Source: Reclinomonas americana ATCC 50394
Taxonomy: Eukaryota > Jakobida > Jakobea > Jakobida
DNA: 64,000 nucleotides
Assembly (NCBI GenBank): GCA_048213135.1
Contig: PS015489.1
Location: 1 to 64,000, forward strand
Direction: 5' to 3'
Position numbers and translations under genes: made by a program. Under the pieces are notes generated by a model. It was not told the origin of the DNA. It did not search any database and was given only the letters and a program-made list of their open reading frames with translations. Positions 1-10,378 of the stretch are shown one piece after another (within the stretch, counting starts at the first letter, position 1; every line of letters begins with the position of its first letter).

Positions 1-1668
1 ATCTGTGATTGCGGAAACGGTGAGAAATCGATCTGAATGTGGGTTCAACCACGAGCGACGCACTTGATGTTACCAAAGGTCTCCAGTTCGCACGTCCAGT
101 AGCGCAGCGTCTTGTCGACGCCAAGACTGAACATTACAAGACTCGGAGAAATGTGGTCCACTGTGCGCAGAATAGAAAGTGAGTTCGCGATATAAAGAGC
201 TCATCTTGCGTACTATGCCAAAAAAACGCAACAATCGACATGGTACGCCAGCGCATTGACGCCCTCCACATGACCCGCCATCACACTCACGCAGGCGCGC
301 AAGTTGAACTGCCACAGTTCGAGATCGCCGTTCGAGCATCCACCAACCACTCGCTCGCCATGCTCGCCCTGAAATCCGTTCGGGAGCACCATGAGGTGTG
401 TGACGCGACGCCGGCCTTGTGGCGGATAGAACCGATTGGCCATGCGGTCGCTGATGACGGTCTTGCTCTTCATGTCCACCACCTGGGGTGCACGCGGAGA
501 TGTGAGATAAAAACAAGCGAATCGATCACGTGATGATAGAAAGGAGACGCAACTTGAGGCGTGTACTGCGAGGTGGCCATCCACAACAGATCAGTGGAGG
601 GCGAGTAGATTGTGGCCATGACATTTTCGCGAATGTTGGGAATGGTGGACAGCAGCTCGCCCTGCATGCTCCAGAAGCACAGCTCTTGCTTGAAGGTGAT
701 GGTGAAGAAACTGCGATGTGACAACAATCAGCGGTGTCAGTGCGCACGACAGAACGGAAGCAATCTCTCTCGGGTGCACGACGCAACAAGCGCGAGTCCT
801 TGTTGAAGCCCACATCTTGCACGGCGCCACCCGTGTGGATCTCCTTCAGCTTGTTGTAGGTGGTCGAGTCACGAATGTGCACCACACCCTCGAAACTGGT
901 GATATCATCACCACACACACAATAACGTGATGAGTGAAAAAAGATACCGACGCGCCGCGCTGTGTACACACACACCTGGACGTAATGATGCGCTCCTCGG
1001 CAATGCGGATGCACGAGATAATGTCGCCCTGCACCTCAATCGGATCCAGTCGCTCAATGACCGGCTTCTCACCATCGACCGTGCCCTCAATATGCAACAC
1101 CTCCATTCGATCAATAGTGCCCAGCAGCATGTGATTATGCACCGCGTTCCACGCCATGCAGTACAGCGGCGACGTCAACTGCTCATAACATAGTGAGCAA
1201 AAAACCGCAGCAAGACCGTTTGGTCCAGCAGCTCATCCCAACGGTCTCGGCGCACCTTCCGCATATCAACGACCTCGCCACGCAGGTTCCACACCAACAG
1301 GCGCATATCCAGTGAGCACGAGAACAGCTGCTTGCGTTCCTCTCTACAACGCACAATGAGTAACCAATCGCCACCACGCAAACTTCAACAACCAATCTCA
1401 CACTTCGTGCGCGCATCGATCACTCACCCAAAGATCAATCCCGTAACCCATCCCAAATGCCCATACATGGTCCGCTCAACTTTCCCCGACTCCACATCCC
1501 ACTGCCGAATCACTCCATCACGATACCCTGCGTACACATGCACATGAATGAGAGATAAGAGAGTGTGTGTGAGAGAGAGCAACACACATTCTCTTGGTCT
1601 CCTTTTTCTCCGCGTCTTCCGTCTTTGTTCTCTCCTCTCTCTTTTGCTCTCTCTCACTCACTGAGAGG
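1..1668 (-). CDS. WD40-repeat protein, partial at both ends
   Basis: Spliced minus-strand exons encode successive beta-propeller blades. Exon 1527-1428 gives GVIRQWDVESGKVERTMYGH, a classic blade end plus GH start. Exon 1344-1221 gives LDMRLLVWNLRGEVVD. Later exons carry a blade with FEGVVHIRDSTTYNKLKEIH (about 890-800), one with KQELCFWSMQGELL (about 710-650), one with GGCSNGDLELWQFNLRACVS (about 350-290), and VDKTLRYWTCELETFG near 120-80. Introns are 60-80 nt; two (donors at 787 and 553) begin GTTGCGT. The 5' exons fall in the gap at 1669-2048 and the 3' end lies left of base 1. WD40 proteins are usually scaffolds; this fragment is too generic to assign an orthologue or pathway. It sits head-to-tail behind CCDC61 once the inverted contig is put right. 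Confidence 0.8.
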
Positions 1669-2048
1669 NNNNNNNNNNNNNNNNNNNNNNNNNNNNNNNN
1701 NNNNNNNNNNNNNNNNNNNNNNNNNNNNNNNNNNNNNNNNNNNNNNNNNNNNNNNNNNNNNNNNNNNNNNNNNNNNNNNNNNNNNNNNNNNNNNNNNNNN
1801 NNNNNNNNNNNNNNNNNNNNNNNNNNNNNNNNNNNNNNNNNNNNNNNNNNNNNNNNNNNNNNNNNNNNNNNNNNNNNNNNNNNNNNNNNNNNNNNNNNNN
1901 NNNNNNNNNNNNNNNNNNNNNNNNNNNNNNNNNNNNNNNNNNNNNNNNNNNNNNNNNNNNNNNNNNNNNNNNNNNNNNNNNNNNNNNNNNNNNNNNNNNN
2001 NNNNNNNNNNNNNNNNNNNNNNNNNNNNNNNNNNNNNNNNNNNNNNNN
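1669..2048. other. Assembly gap (380 N)
   Basis: Run of N. It should hold the 5' exons of the WD40 gene and, after re-inverting the contig at 2049-3433, the last exon of CCDC61. The left flank is a TC-rich microsatellite, a likely cause of the break. Confidence 0.99.
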
Positions 2049-3433
2049 CAGTTGAGTGATTTGAGGCGGCAGGCAGAGAGCGATGTGACGGCGCTGCAGC
2101 AGCGGGTGGAGGAGCTGAAGCACGACCGACAGGAGTCGCAGACTGAATTGGAACGGTGCCGTCGTGATATGGCCGCCATGGAGGCCGAGTTGGAGGATCA
2201 GGTGCGAGAGAGAGAGAGAGAAGAAGTAGCAGGCATGGCGTCGCCGAGCTCACACAGGTCGCAGGGCTTGCAAATCGAGCGATTACGGTCACGAGGTGGT
2301 GGTGGTGGTGGCAGTAGTAGTGATGTTGGTGGTGGAGTGGATCCCGAGTTGCTGCGAAAGGCCAAGCGCCAAGTGCGACGACTGGAGGATGAGCTGGCGG
2401 TGGAGCGGGAGAAATTGCGACGCGCAGTGACACGCCACAAGCGTGAAATGGAGAGCACGCTGGGAGAGTTGGCACGAGCGCAGGAGGCCGAGGCGCAGCT
2501 GCGTCGGCGCATGCGTGAACGTGATCCGCAGCGCGCCAGCGACAGTTCGCGTGGCAGTGGGCGCTCATCGCGAACCCCGACCCCGACACGCCGTCGCCAG
2601 CCGTCGCCGCAAGGCCGACGCACCAGTGGTGGTGGTGGCGGGAGTGCATTGTCATCATTGTTGCGTTACATGTCGAAAATGCTTGTTGTGGCGTCATTTT
2701 TTTCTTACTTTCATGCGTGCAGAAGTGGTGTCGCCGCACCAGCAGAGGAGTCGCGACGCCGATCCAACTCGTCGACGCGGTCTCGTTCCCCGCGAACTTC
2801 CTCTCGCGACTCGTCACTGGAGCGACCGCGGAGAAGACCATCGTCGAGTCCGAGTCGCAGCGGCACGGGTGCAGCTCCCCCACCGCCGCTGTCGCTAGCC
2901 TCCGCCGCCGCCGCACATCCGCGCCGTCGTCTCTCGCAAGACAGTCACGGCTCGGCATCGTCGGCAGCCGGTCGTCCCCCGCGCTCCGCCAACACTGCTG
3001 CTCCGCGCAACCCGTCGCCCCGGCACCAGAGACCATCCCCGCGGCGACCGTCGCCCTCGCCATCGGCCACGGTCGTCGATGCGGCCAGGAGAACAGGCAG
3101 CGGTGAACGGTACGATTGTGATGATGAGCACGTTGCTGTTGTTGATGCCGCACCACTAAAAAACAGGCGCAGTTCATGGCGTCGCACACCGTCGCCGGTG
3201 CGAGCCGAAAGCCCCACTGCATTCGTCGCCAATGGCAGCCGAGATCGCGATCGGCCACCTTCGCAACGATCGGCCTCGTCCACCGGCTCCGCAGGCCATC
3301 GGTCCTCCAATGACAGCGCCTCTGCGGCAGCAGGTGGAGCAGCAGGAGCCCCGCCTCTCGCACGTCGAGGTCAGTGAGTTGTCCCTTGTTCGAATCTGCC
3401 AGCTTCCGTGCACTCACGAAGCAACGCAGAGAA
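2049..3433 (+). CDS. CCDC61: CCDC61/VFL3 middle and C-terminal part, in an inverted contig
   Basis: Plus-strand coding between two N gaps. It starts inside a coiled coil (SDLRRQAESDVTALQQRVEE), continues with a second coiled coil (PELLRKAKRQVRRLEDELAV, about 2343-2520), then a long Ser/Arg/Pro-rich tail (2530-3370). This order, coiled coil followed by an RS/PS-rich basic tail, is what CCDC61 has after its head domain, and the head domain is encoded on the opposite strand just beyond the next gap (4391-3617). Neither piece is complete alone and the fragment has no start codon in context. An intron at 2660-2722 uses donor GTTGCGT, and a GTCAGT donor near 3373 leads to an acceptor at the contig edge, so the last exon is probably in a gap. 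The simplest reading is a contig placed backwards. A true genomic inversion that broke the gene is the alternative. Confidence 0.7.
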
Positions 3434-3616
3434 NNNNNNNNNNNNNNNNNNNNNNNNNNNNNNNNNNNNNNNNNNNNNNNNNNNNNNNNNNNNNNNNNNN
3501 NNNNNNNNNNNNNNNNNNNNNNNNNNNNNNNNNNNNNNNNNNNNNNNNNNNNNNNNNNNNNNNNNNNNNNNNNNNNNNNNNNNNNNNNNNNNNNNNNNNN
3601 NNNNNNNNNNNNNNNN
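3434..3616. other. Assembly gap (183 N)
   Basis: Run of N separating the CCDC61 head-domain exons (right side, minus strand) from the oppositely oriented CCDC61 tail exons (left side, plus strand). Confidence 0.99.
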
Positions 3617-4391
3617 CACGAGCGCATCGTCAACACCCGCCGATCGACGCACACGCATCCTTCCTCTCTCTCTCTTTCCCTCACCTGTTGCCGCAGCATC
3701 ACATTCTCGTCGCGCAATCGTTCCACCTCGACCGACGACGACGAGCCGGTCACGCCTGTTGACGCCGACGAGGCAGCCAGCTTGGCACGCAACTCCCGAA
3801 TGGTGTTCTTCAGGCGACTCGGATCGGGCGAGTCCTCAAAGAACAGCGGCAGCGGGTAGTGGATGCGATCAAACTCCATGACATAGGTCAGAATGAGGTA
3901 CCTCTTGTTGGTGGATCGCGAGCCGAGCGACGCCGACGCCCCCACTACCACACTGTTGTCGCCATTGGCGGACTTGGCCGACTGCAAGCGCGCCAGGTCC
4001 TGGAACGTCAGCAGATCGACAAACACCGAGCGCGAATCGCCCGTCAACGCCGCCAACAGCATGCGACAGAACACGGAAAACTTCTTCGCACTGCCCGCCT
4101 TGTGCGTCGTCTTCTCAATGACTGCGCGTGGCAATCGCCGTTGAGCGACACCAACGCACACATACGCATGTATGTATGCACGTAACATTGACGAGTGAAC
4201 TCTCCTCTCCACGAGTCTCCACTGCCTCGCTCCTCCGCTTGCACCACCAACACAGCGCGCTCATCGTCGACTTCATGCTGCTCATCGCCGCTACCCGAGG
4301 CCGCGCCACCCACCACACTCACACTCATGATGTAGTCGAGTCCATGAAACCGCTTCTCACTCTCCACCAACAGCGGTGTCTCGCCACTCAT
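3617..4391 (-). CDS. CCDC61: CCDC61/VFL3 N-terminal head domain (basal-body protein)
   Basis: The start at 4391 gives MSGETPLLVESEKRFHGLDY, followed by DSWRGEF just before the first intron. The second exon (about 4135-3690) continues IEKTTHKAGSAKKFSVFCRM, then LLAALTGDSRSVFVDLLTFQDL, and NKRYLILTY directly before EFDRIHYPLPL (3881-3848), which is nearly diagnostic of the CCDC61/VFL3 family. The head domain of this family is an XRCC4/SAS-6-like fold that forms dimers; the protein acts at basal bodies and centrioles in anchoring accessory fibres and orienting flagella (known for Chlamydomonas VFL3 and animal CCDC61). After the head, VERLRDENVMLRQQV begins the coiled coil before the gap. It diverges from the plus-strand gene at 4500 across only 108 bp. 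The rest of the gene is in the inverted contig 2049-3433. Confidence 0.92.
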
Positions 4392-4499
4392 CCTCGTGTG
4401 TAACGGTGCAAAAAAAGGGCGGCTTCCCGCGCTTTCTCGTTTGGATTTGTCCTTGAATTTTCGATCTTCACAACCTCCATCCACCATATCACACAGGCG
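4392..4499. promoter_or_regulatory. Compact bidirectional promoter region
   Basis: The start codons of CCDC61 (minus, 4391) and the next gene (plus, 4500) are separated by 108 bp, so both promoters and 5' leaders must share this segment. The right edge reads ACACAG before GCGATG, which could be an acceptor for a leader intron. No TATA-like motif was recognised. Confidence 0.5.
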
Positions 4500-7400
4500 A
4501 TGAGTCGGCATTACACCGACGGCGTCAGTGTGATCGAGGCGCGCGTGCCTCTGCTGGATGTTGCGTGTCCTCTTTGTCGTGTGTGTATATGTGCGTGCGC
4601 GTGCAGGCGAAAACGAGCGAGTCCGAAGATGGTCATGTCCTGGGCTCACTCTCTCGCTCTCTGCAGCTCTCCACTGCGTCGCAGCGGCAGGCGGCATCGG
4701 GGAGCTTTGGTCGTCCTTCTGTGCGATCGGTGCCGGGAGTGCCGACTCTGGGCGCACGCAGGTGCGTCTCTGTCTCTGTCTTTCTTTGTGAGAGAGAAAA
4801 CCGTGCGATTGATCCGATGGCGCACACGCACAGCTGGCGCGTGACTGCGCAAGTGTACACGCATGGACGTGCGCCGGTGGTCAGTGCCGCGCTGTTGGAG
4901 CCTGTGCTGCGTCGATCGTCTGTTGCGTTGCAGTCGTCTCTCCCTGCCACCAGAGTGATCGATCCCACGCTCAACACTGTCACACAGCGACTGGGAAGCA
5001 CGGGTGCGTCGCCGCCACGCATCACCGAAGTCGATGATGATGGGCACACGATTCCCATGACGACGGCCAGATCGATGGATTCCATGTCGACCATGGAGGT
5101 GGCCACGGCGCGCGATGCATCGCCTCGACAGTTGCGCTTCTTGTGTGTGTGCTCTGGTGCGTGTGTGTCGCGCATGATCGTGACATGGTGTGCTTGGGCA
5201 GTGGTGAGTTGCCGTACTTGGAGCCCGAGGCGCCTCCGCAGGCCGAGTGGACGCGCGTGGTGCGACACGAGTCGCCGAGTATCACCAAGCGAGTGGCGGC
5301 GTCGCTCTTTTATCGAGTTGCGTGCTCACTGCGTGCGAGTCTGGTTCCTCCCGCTGCTGACCATGTGCATGCATGTTCACAGACACCGGTGGTGGCTGGG
5401 GCTGCGAATCCGGCGGCGTCGCCCCGATGGAACCGACCCGACTCGAATGCGTTGGACGTGGCAGGTGGACGCCGAGTCAACGTGGTCGACACGGCGTGGG
5501 ATACGGAGAGAAAGAGTCTGTCGGGTTCACAGCGCACGTCGCCGAGTCCATCGCCGCGCCCCCTGCGTCTGGATGTGCCGGGGGCGGTTGCCACGCCGAC
5601 GTCAAGAGGCTCCACACGGCCGCCGACTTCTCTCTCTGCCATTGATGTGGCCTCGACGCCGCGCTCCATGTCACGTCCCGGCACATCCGACAGCCTGCTG
5701 CGACCCGAAGGTTGTTCTTCAGCTCAGTCTCCAAAGTGCGAGCGTGGACTAAACTCTGCGGGGCTTGCAGGTGCAGGATCGCCGCGCTCGCAGTCACCGC
5801 ACGGAGTTCGGATACCCAGACCACCGCTTATGCGCGGCATGGTGGAACGCGACGAGCACCCGTACTCTGGCTCTGTCACCGACTTGCCGAAACCGCCACT
5901 CACCATGGAGCGTGCGAGGCAGATTGTCTCCGAGTTTCAACGAGTTGTGTATAATGTCGCGCATTTCATGGTGGGCGCGTATCCGCACACTCACTGTTTG
6001 CACAGCACTTTGAGACTTCGTCGGTGCCGACCACGGTGGCTCGCCAGTTGAAGATTGCCCCGCGTGGTGAGAACGGCAAGCCAGTGTCCAATAGTGTGGA
6101 CGGACCCGAGAATGTTGCGTCTTTTTTGCTCGTCGCAGACGCGGATACGTGTCTTGCTCACTCGCTGATTGAAGTTTGGCAAGCTGGCGGCCAGCATTCG
6201 CGATGGTGTTGATTTTGTGACCAGTGCGCTGCAGTCGTCGGGTGGAGTACAGATGCCACTCGACACGCTGCAGTCGCTCCAAGGCGAACTGCTGGAGGCC
6301 CACGTGCGCATTCAGCAAAAGGTGAGTGCTGTCATTGTCTGGCATGTCGGTTGCTCTTGGTTCTCACTGCTGAGTGCTGTGAAAAGATCGAGGAGACGCA
6401 AACATTAATGCTGACCGATCAAGGCATCGGCACCGACGCAGTGGCGCTGCCGGAGCCGTGGCAAGACCTCACACGCACTCCCCGACACACTTTTGATCCC
6501 GCCCATGCCATCGAGGGTATGATACTGTTTGTGGAAAAGGACAAGCGCGGACACGTGCTGGATGAGTTGTCTGTTGCGTGCAGTACTTTCCTCGTCGCCA
6601 TCCTCTGGCGTATTCTCATGTTGCGATCGCGGTAGGGCGAGGCATTCACGGCTGTCAAGGAACTGGTCAATGAGATTGTGTACGTGTCGATTTTCGAGGG
6701 TCAGCAGCGAGAGGAAGCGCGGCGACAGGAGCAGCTGCGCAGAGAGCAAGAGGAGCGCTCTCGTCAACGTTGAGTGACATCAATGTCGGTTTTTGTGGTG
6801 GAGATCACCAACTGACAGGAGATGGTGATGCAGGGGAGCTTGTGCTCTTGTCACACGAGGACTTTGACAGTCATCGGCTTCGCGATTTCGAACGGTACCT
6901 GATGCGGCAGGCGATTGAGTGGAGGGAGCGCGAGATGGAGAGACTGCGTGCGGAGGTCAGTCGCTTTTGTCGTCCATCTGTCGCCTCTGTCCCTTTCATC
7001 TCACTGTGTGCACACACAGGAGGCGCGCATGGTGGTGCACGGCGCGTATGAGACTGTCATGGCATGCGTCTCGCACGCCATGTCCATGTCGCAGGCGTCG
7101 GACATTGATTTCTGCTCGCTGATGGTGCAGAGCTGTTTCGAGCGTGCGGTGTTTGTAAGGTGGCGTTTCTCTCACCGCCCATTAAGAGCAGAGTGACCGC
7201 AGAGAGGGAGAGAGGGAGAGAGAGAGAACAGGGAGAAGTTTCACCATGAATATGGAGGGGTGCTTTGGGAGCAGACAGAACGCAGACAGTGAGAGGGAGG
7301 GGTGAGTGAAAGAGAGAGTGAAACGGGAGAGGGAGAGAGAGACGCAGTAGGCAGGTTCACCGTGGAAATGGAGGGGTGCTGTGGGAGCAGACAGTGAGAG

Positions 7401-9651
7401 GGAGAGGGAGTGAGAGAGAGAGAGAGAGAGAGAGTGAGTGAGTAGGCAAGTTCGCCGTGGAAAGGGAGGGGTGCTGTGGGAGCAGACAGAACGCAGACAG
7501 TGAGAGCGAGAGAGAGAGAGGCAGAGCGCGCAGACAGAACAGAAATAGTGCGAGAGAGAGTGTGTGTGTGTGTGTGTGTGTGAAAAGGGGAGAGAGAGGG
7601 AGAGTGAAAGAAAAAAGCAGTGACAGCAGACAGAACAGAGAGAGAGAGAGAGAGACAGAGCGCGCAGACAGAACAGAGATAGTAACCGAGAGAGACAGAG
7701 AGCAGACAGAACAGAGGTAGTGCGAGAGAGAGAGAGAAAAAGGGAGAGAGAGAGCGCGCGCGCGCAGACAGAACAGAGATAGTAACCGAGAGAGAGAGAG
7801 AGAGTGAGAGAGAGAGAGTGAAAAAGGGAGAGATAGTGAGACAGAGAGAGAAAGAGAGTGCCTGTGAGTATCGTGCTGACGGTGAATTGTCTGTGGTTAT
7901 CGCAGTGACGAGACCATCACCACGGAGATGCGTGCCGCGGTGTACAGCTGCGCCAACGCGGCGATATTCCTGGTGGATGCCGGTCTGGATGATCCCGCCG
8001 ACATTGGTGTGAATTGGAGACAGTCGACGACGATTGCCATGCAGCATGCGTACAGTCATCCGATGTCTCGCGCCGGCACTGGGCACACACATGTTGCGTC
8101 GGAGACCGAATCGTGCAGACGAGTGCTTGCAAACCCTCACAGCTGACCCTTAACAAACACACAGGACTCGTCGGTGCAAGCCGGTGTGATGGACATGTTT
8201 GTTGACGATGAGCTGTTTGCACGATCGCGGTCTGCAGTGGATGCACGCACGGTGTTGCACGATCTGGGGTACATGCAGGGACCGCCCGCGGTGAATCTGC
8301 GACGACCCACTCGTGCGGCCTCGGCCGGTAACACGTACCGTCGACGATCGGCACGCTCCCTCCAACCGGGCTCGGTGAGCGTGCGATTGAGACGTGGTTA
8401 TTGCATGCAATCCGAATGTCGCTCACTGCGCGCTCTCTCTCTCTCTCTCTCTCTGTCTGACAGCCACACCGGCACTGGGAGACCTCTTCGGATGGCGAAG
8501 ACGCTGACCTGTTCAACTTGCACACATCACCCGCGCGCGGTCGCATTCCCAATTCACCACCGAGCAATTATCTCGGTCCCGAGTTTGCCTTGCGCGTCCC
8601 GCCACACAAGGTGCGTGAACGCAGGGGGGCAGGGCGGGCGGGCGGCAAGTGTTTCTTTGAGTACTCATCATCCCATTGTTGGCGACAGACCTCATCACCC
8701 AGCCTCCCGAATCCCGACCCGCAAGTTCTCTCGCTGCCATTCTACAAGCGCTTCCGTATCTCGCGGCGCACAACGGGCACCGTGCCGCAGGGCGCCGCCA
8801 GCACACACCCGTATCTGATTGCTCGATCGCCCACCGGTCGACCGTCCTTCCCGCTGCCGGCACCGCTGACGCACGCCAATGGGGAAGGTGAAGCTGGAGA
8901 GGAGGAGGCCATGTCGGTGGAGGTGTACGCGGAGCCGCCGAGTGCACGGCGGCGGTCGTCGCGGTCACCTGCGGCTCGCTCGCGCCCCACCACTGCGTCG
9001 TCGGAGCCGAGTTCGCGCACGCTAGTCACCTTTGTCAACACGGATTCCAAGGCCGCCGCTGTGTCACAACCACCACCTCCACCACAGCCACTGCCGCCAC
9101 GCCGACGCATGTATCGCGCCGCAGAACCGATTGAGGCCCTGGCGTCGCCGCCCGCGCCACCACCCAACGACTCGCCGAGCTTCCACGCCGGTCTGGATGC
9201 CGCTCGACGAGATCTGGCCGATCAGGAGACCGACTGGCAGCGCAGCAGCGTGCGCAGTCCGTCCGAGTACGAGGTGACGGACAGTGAGGCCAGCGAGGTG
9301 GAGCAGGACGAGGTGGATGCGAACGCGGAGAGTGACACCGACAAGGAGGAGGTGGAGCACTACGGCATGTACTTTGTCGTGGACTGGCGCAACACCGTGT
9401 CGTGTGTGGTGGACACGTTTATGCAGCAGTTGATGACAGATGTGGTGGAGGAGGTGGAGAAGTGGGAGAAGGGCGTGCTGGAGCGGGAGGATGGTAAGTG
9501 GGGGTGGAGTGGGGGAGGGAGAGAGGGAGTGCGTGCTCACTGTGTTGTTGATGCAGCTCGCAAGTCAGCGACACCGTACGGCCGCGGTCTCAAATTGGGG
9601 GGTGGCATGGCGGGATTGCGCTCCGTTGCTCGGCGTGCCATGCGGTTCTGA
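4500..9651 (+). CDS. Large unrecognised protein, helical core and low-complexity arms
   Basis: The start at 4500 gives MSRHYTDGVSVIEARVPLLD; the first intron begins GTTGCGT at 4560. At least 14 exons follow. The N-terminal part (to about 5900) is Ser/Pro/Arg-rich. A conserved-looking helical core runs from LTMERARQIVSEFQRVVYNV (about 5905) through MPLDTLQSLQGELLEAHVRI (6253), an Arg/Glu/Gln-rich coil (6700-6770), FDSHRLRDFERYLMRQAIEW (6862) and MRAAVYSCANAAIFLVDAGL (7930). The C-terminal half is again Pro/Ser-rich with an acidic patch near 9270-9360, then YFVVDWRNTVSCVVDTFMQQ (9371) and a basic end closing at the TGA at 9649-9651. One intron (about 7160-7905) is expanded by GA-rich repeats. 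I see no domain I can name. Sharing a promoter with CCDC61 hints at a cytoskeletal role but does not show one. Confidence 0.7.
7160..7905 (+). repeat. GA-rich minisatellite/microsatellite inside an intron
   Basis: About 740 bp of almost pure purine with an irregular tandem unit. Copies near 7237, 7350 and 7446 share an 'aagttcaccgtggaaatgg' core followed by 'aggggtgctgtgggagcaga' and a GA run; later copies keep only 'agacagaacagagatagt' between GA runs (7540-7790). It separates coding exons ending near 7158 and resuming near 7907, so it is read as one expanded intron. Confidence 0.8.
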
Positions 9652-9881
9652 GGATGGGCAAAAGCAGATTGTTTAAGAGCGAGTGATATCGATGTAGATG
9701 AATGTGGACAGATGATATGTTTCGTGTGTACTGGGATGGTGGTGGCGATGGTGAAAAAGTGGTGTCTCAAAGGGCGGTGAGATGTGGTCGCAGCAGCGGC
9801 GGCTTGTCGGAATTTTGACACAATTTTAACAACGACGGAACACAACTCTGGACGCACGTGCACACCGAGACGCGCGTAGCA
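9652..9881. other. Short intergenic spacer
   Basis: 230 bp between the stop of the large plus-strand gene and the ATG of the truncated membrane-protein copy. Both face the same way, so it should hold a 3' end and a promoter. No clear motif was recognised. Confidence 0.5.
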
Positions 9882-10091
9882 ATGCGAGCGGCATTCATCG
9901 CTGTGCTTGTGCTTACCGTTGTTGGAGTGGCGCTTTACAGGTGAGGGAACAGCATCGCGTGTGTGTACGTACTAGTCTGTGTGAGAGCACACACAAGAGC
10001 GTGGTGCATTTCAGCGCGTCGGTATACTTCTTCGGCTGGCAGTCGAGAGCTGGCGCAGCATATAATGTCTCGCGGCTGGCGCGCGAAATCG
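9882..10091 (+). pseudogene. Truncated copy of the 12937 membrane-protein gene (first two exons only)
   Basis: Exon 1 (9882-9940) encodes MRAAFIAVLVLTVVGVALY, a signal peptide. Exon 2 (10015-10091) encodes FGWQSRAGAAYNVSRLARE. The intact gene at 12937 has exon 1 of 62 nt encoding MRVSLLVTVFVLAVGGVLLC and exon 2 of exactly 77 nt (13068-13144), also with WQSRAGAA and SRLA; the splice phases, a GTGAG donor and a TTTCAG acceptor are the same. After 10091 a donor GTGAGT is kept but no third exon can be found, and a minus-strand gene follows. It is best read as the remnant of a duplication. A very short expressed peptide cannot be excluded. Confidence 0.7.
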
Positions 10092-10378
10092 GTGAGTTGT
10101 GGTCGCAACTTTGAAGAGATGGAAGTAACAACAGCAACGAAATCTGCATTCTCAACAAATATCGATCGACGTCGCTGAGGGTCCACCCCTCTTCCCCGTG
10201 TCAACCGTGGAGCAGTTCTGGTCACATGCGATCATGAGAATCGCAAAAGAGGCGACAGGGAGGACACAAGTGACCCCCTATGGGTCAGGAGTGCGGCCTG
10301 ATATGACGACGGCTTCCGCTGTTCGTCGGAGTCAGGGGAAAACGTCGAACATGGTGTGGAGTCCCCAATGGCTCACCT
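10092..10378. other. Spacer after the truncated copy
   Basis: About 290 bp between the gene remnant and the 3' end of the minus-strand helical gene. A plus-strand open frame starts at 10198 and runs toward a GTAAGT donor near 10401, but it overlaps the better-supported minus-strand gene and looks random in composition. I see nothing firm here. Confidence 0.4.

Noticed and set aside
3386-3402. GTTCGAATC, a perfect tRNA B-box-like sequence
   Set aside because: The flanking bases do not form a T stem and there is no A box or acceptor stem upstream; it lies in a probable CCDC61 intron.
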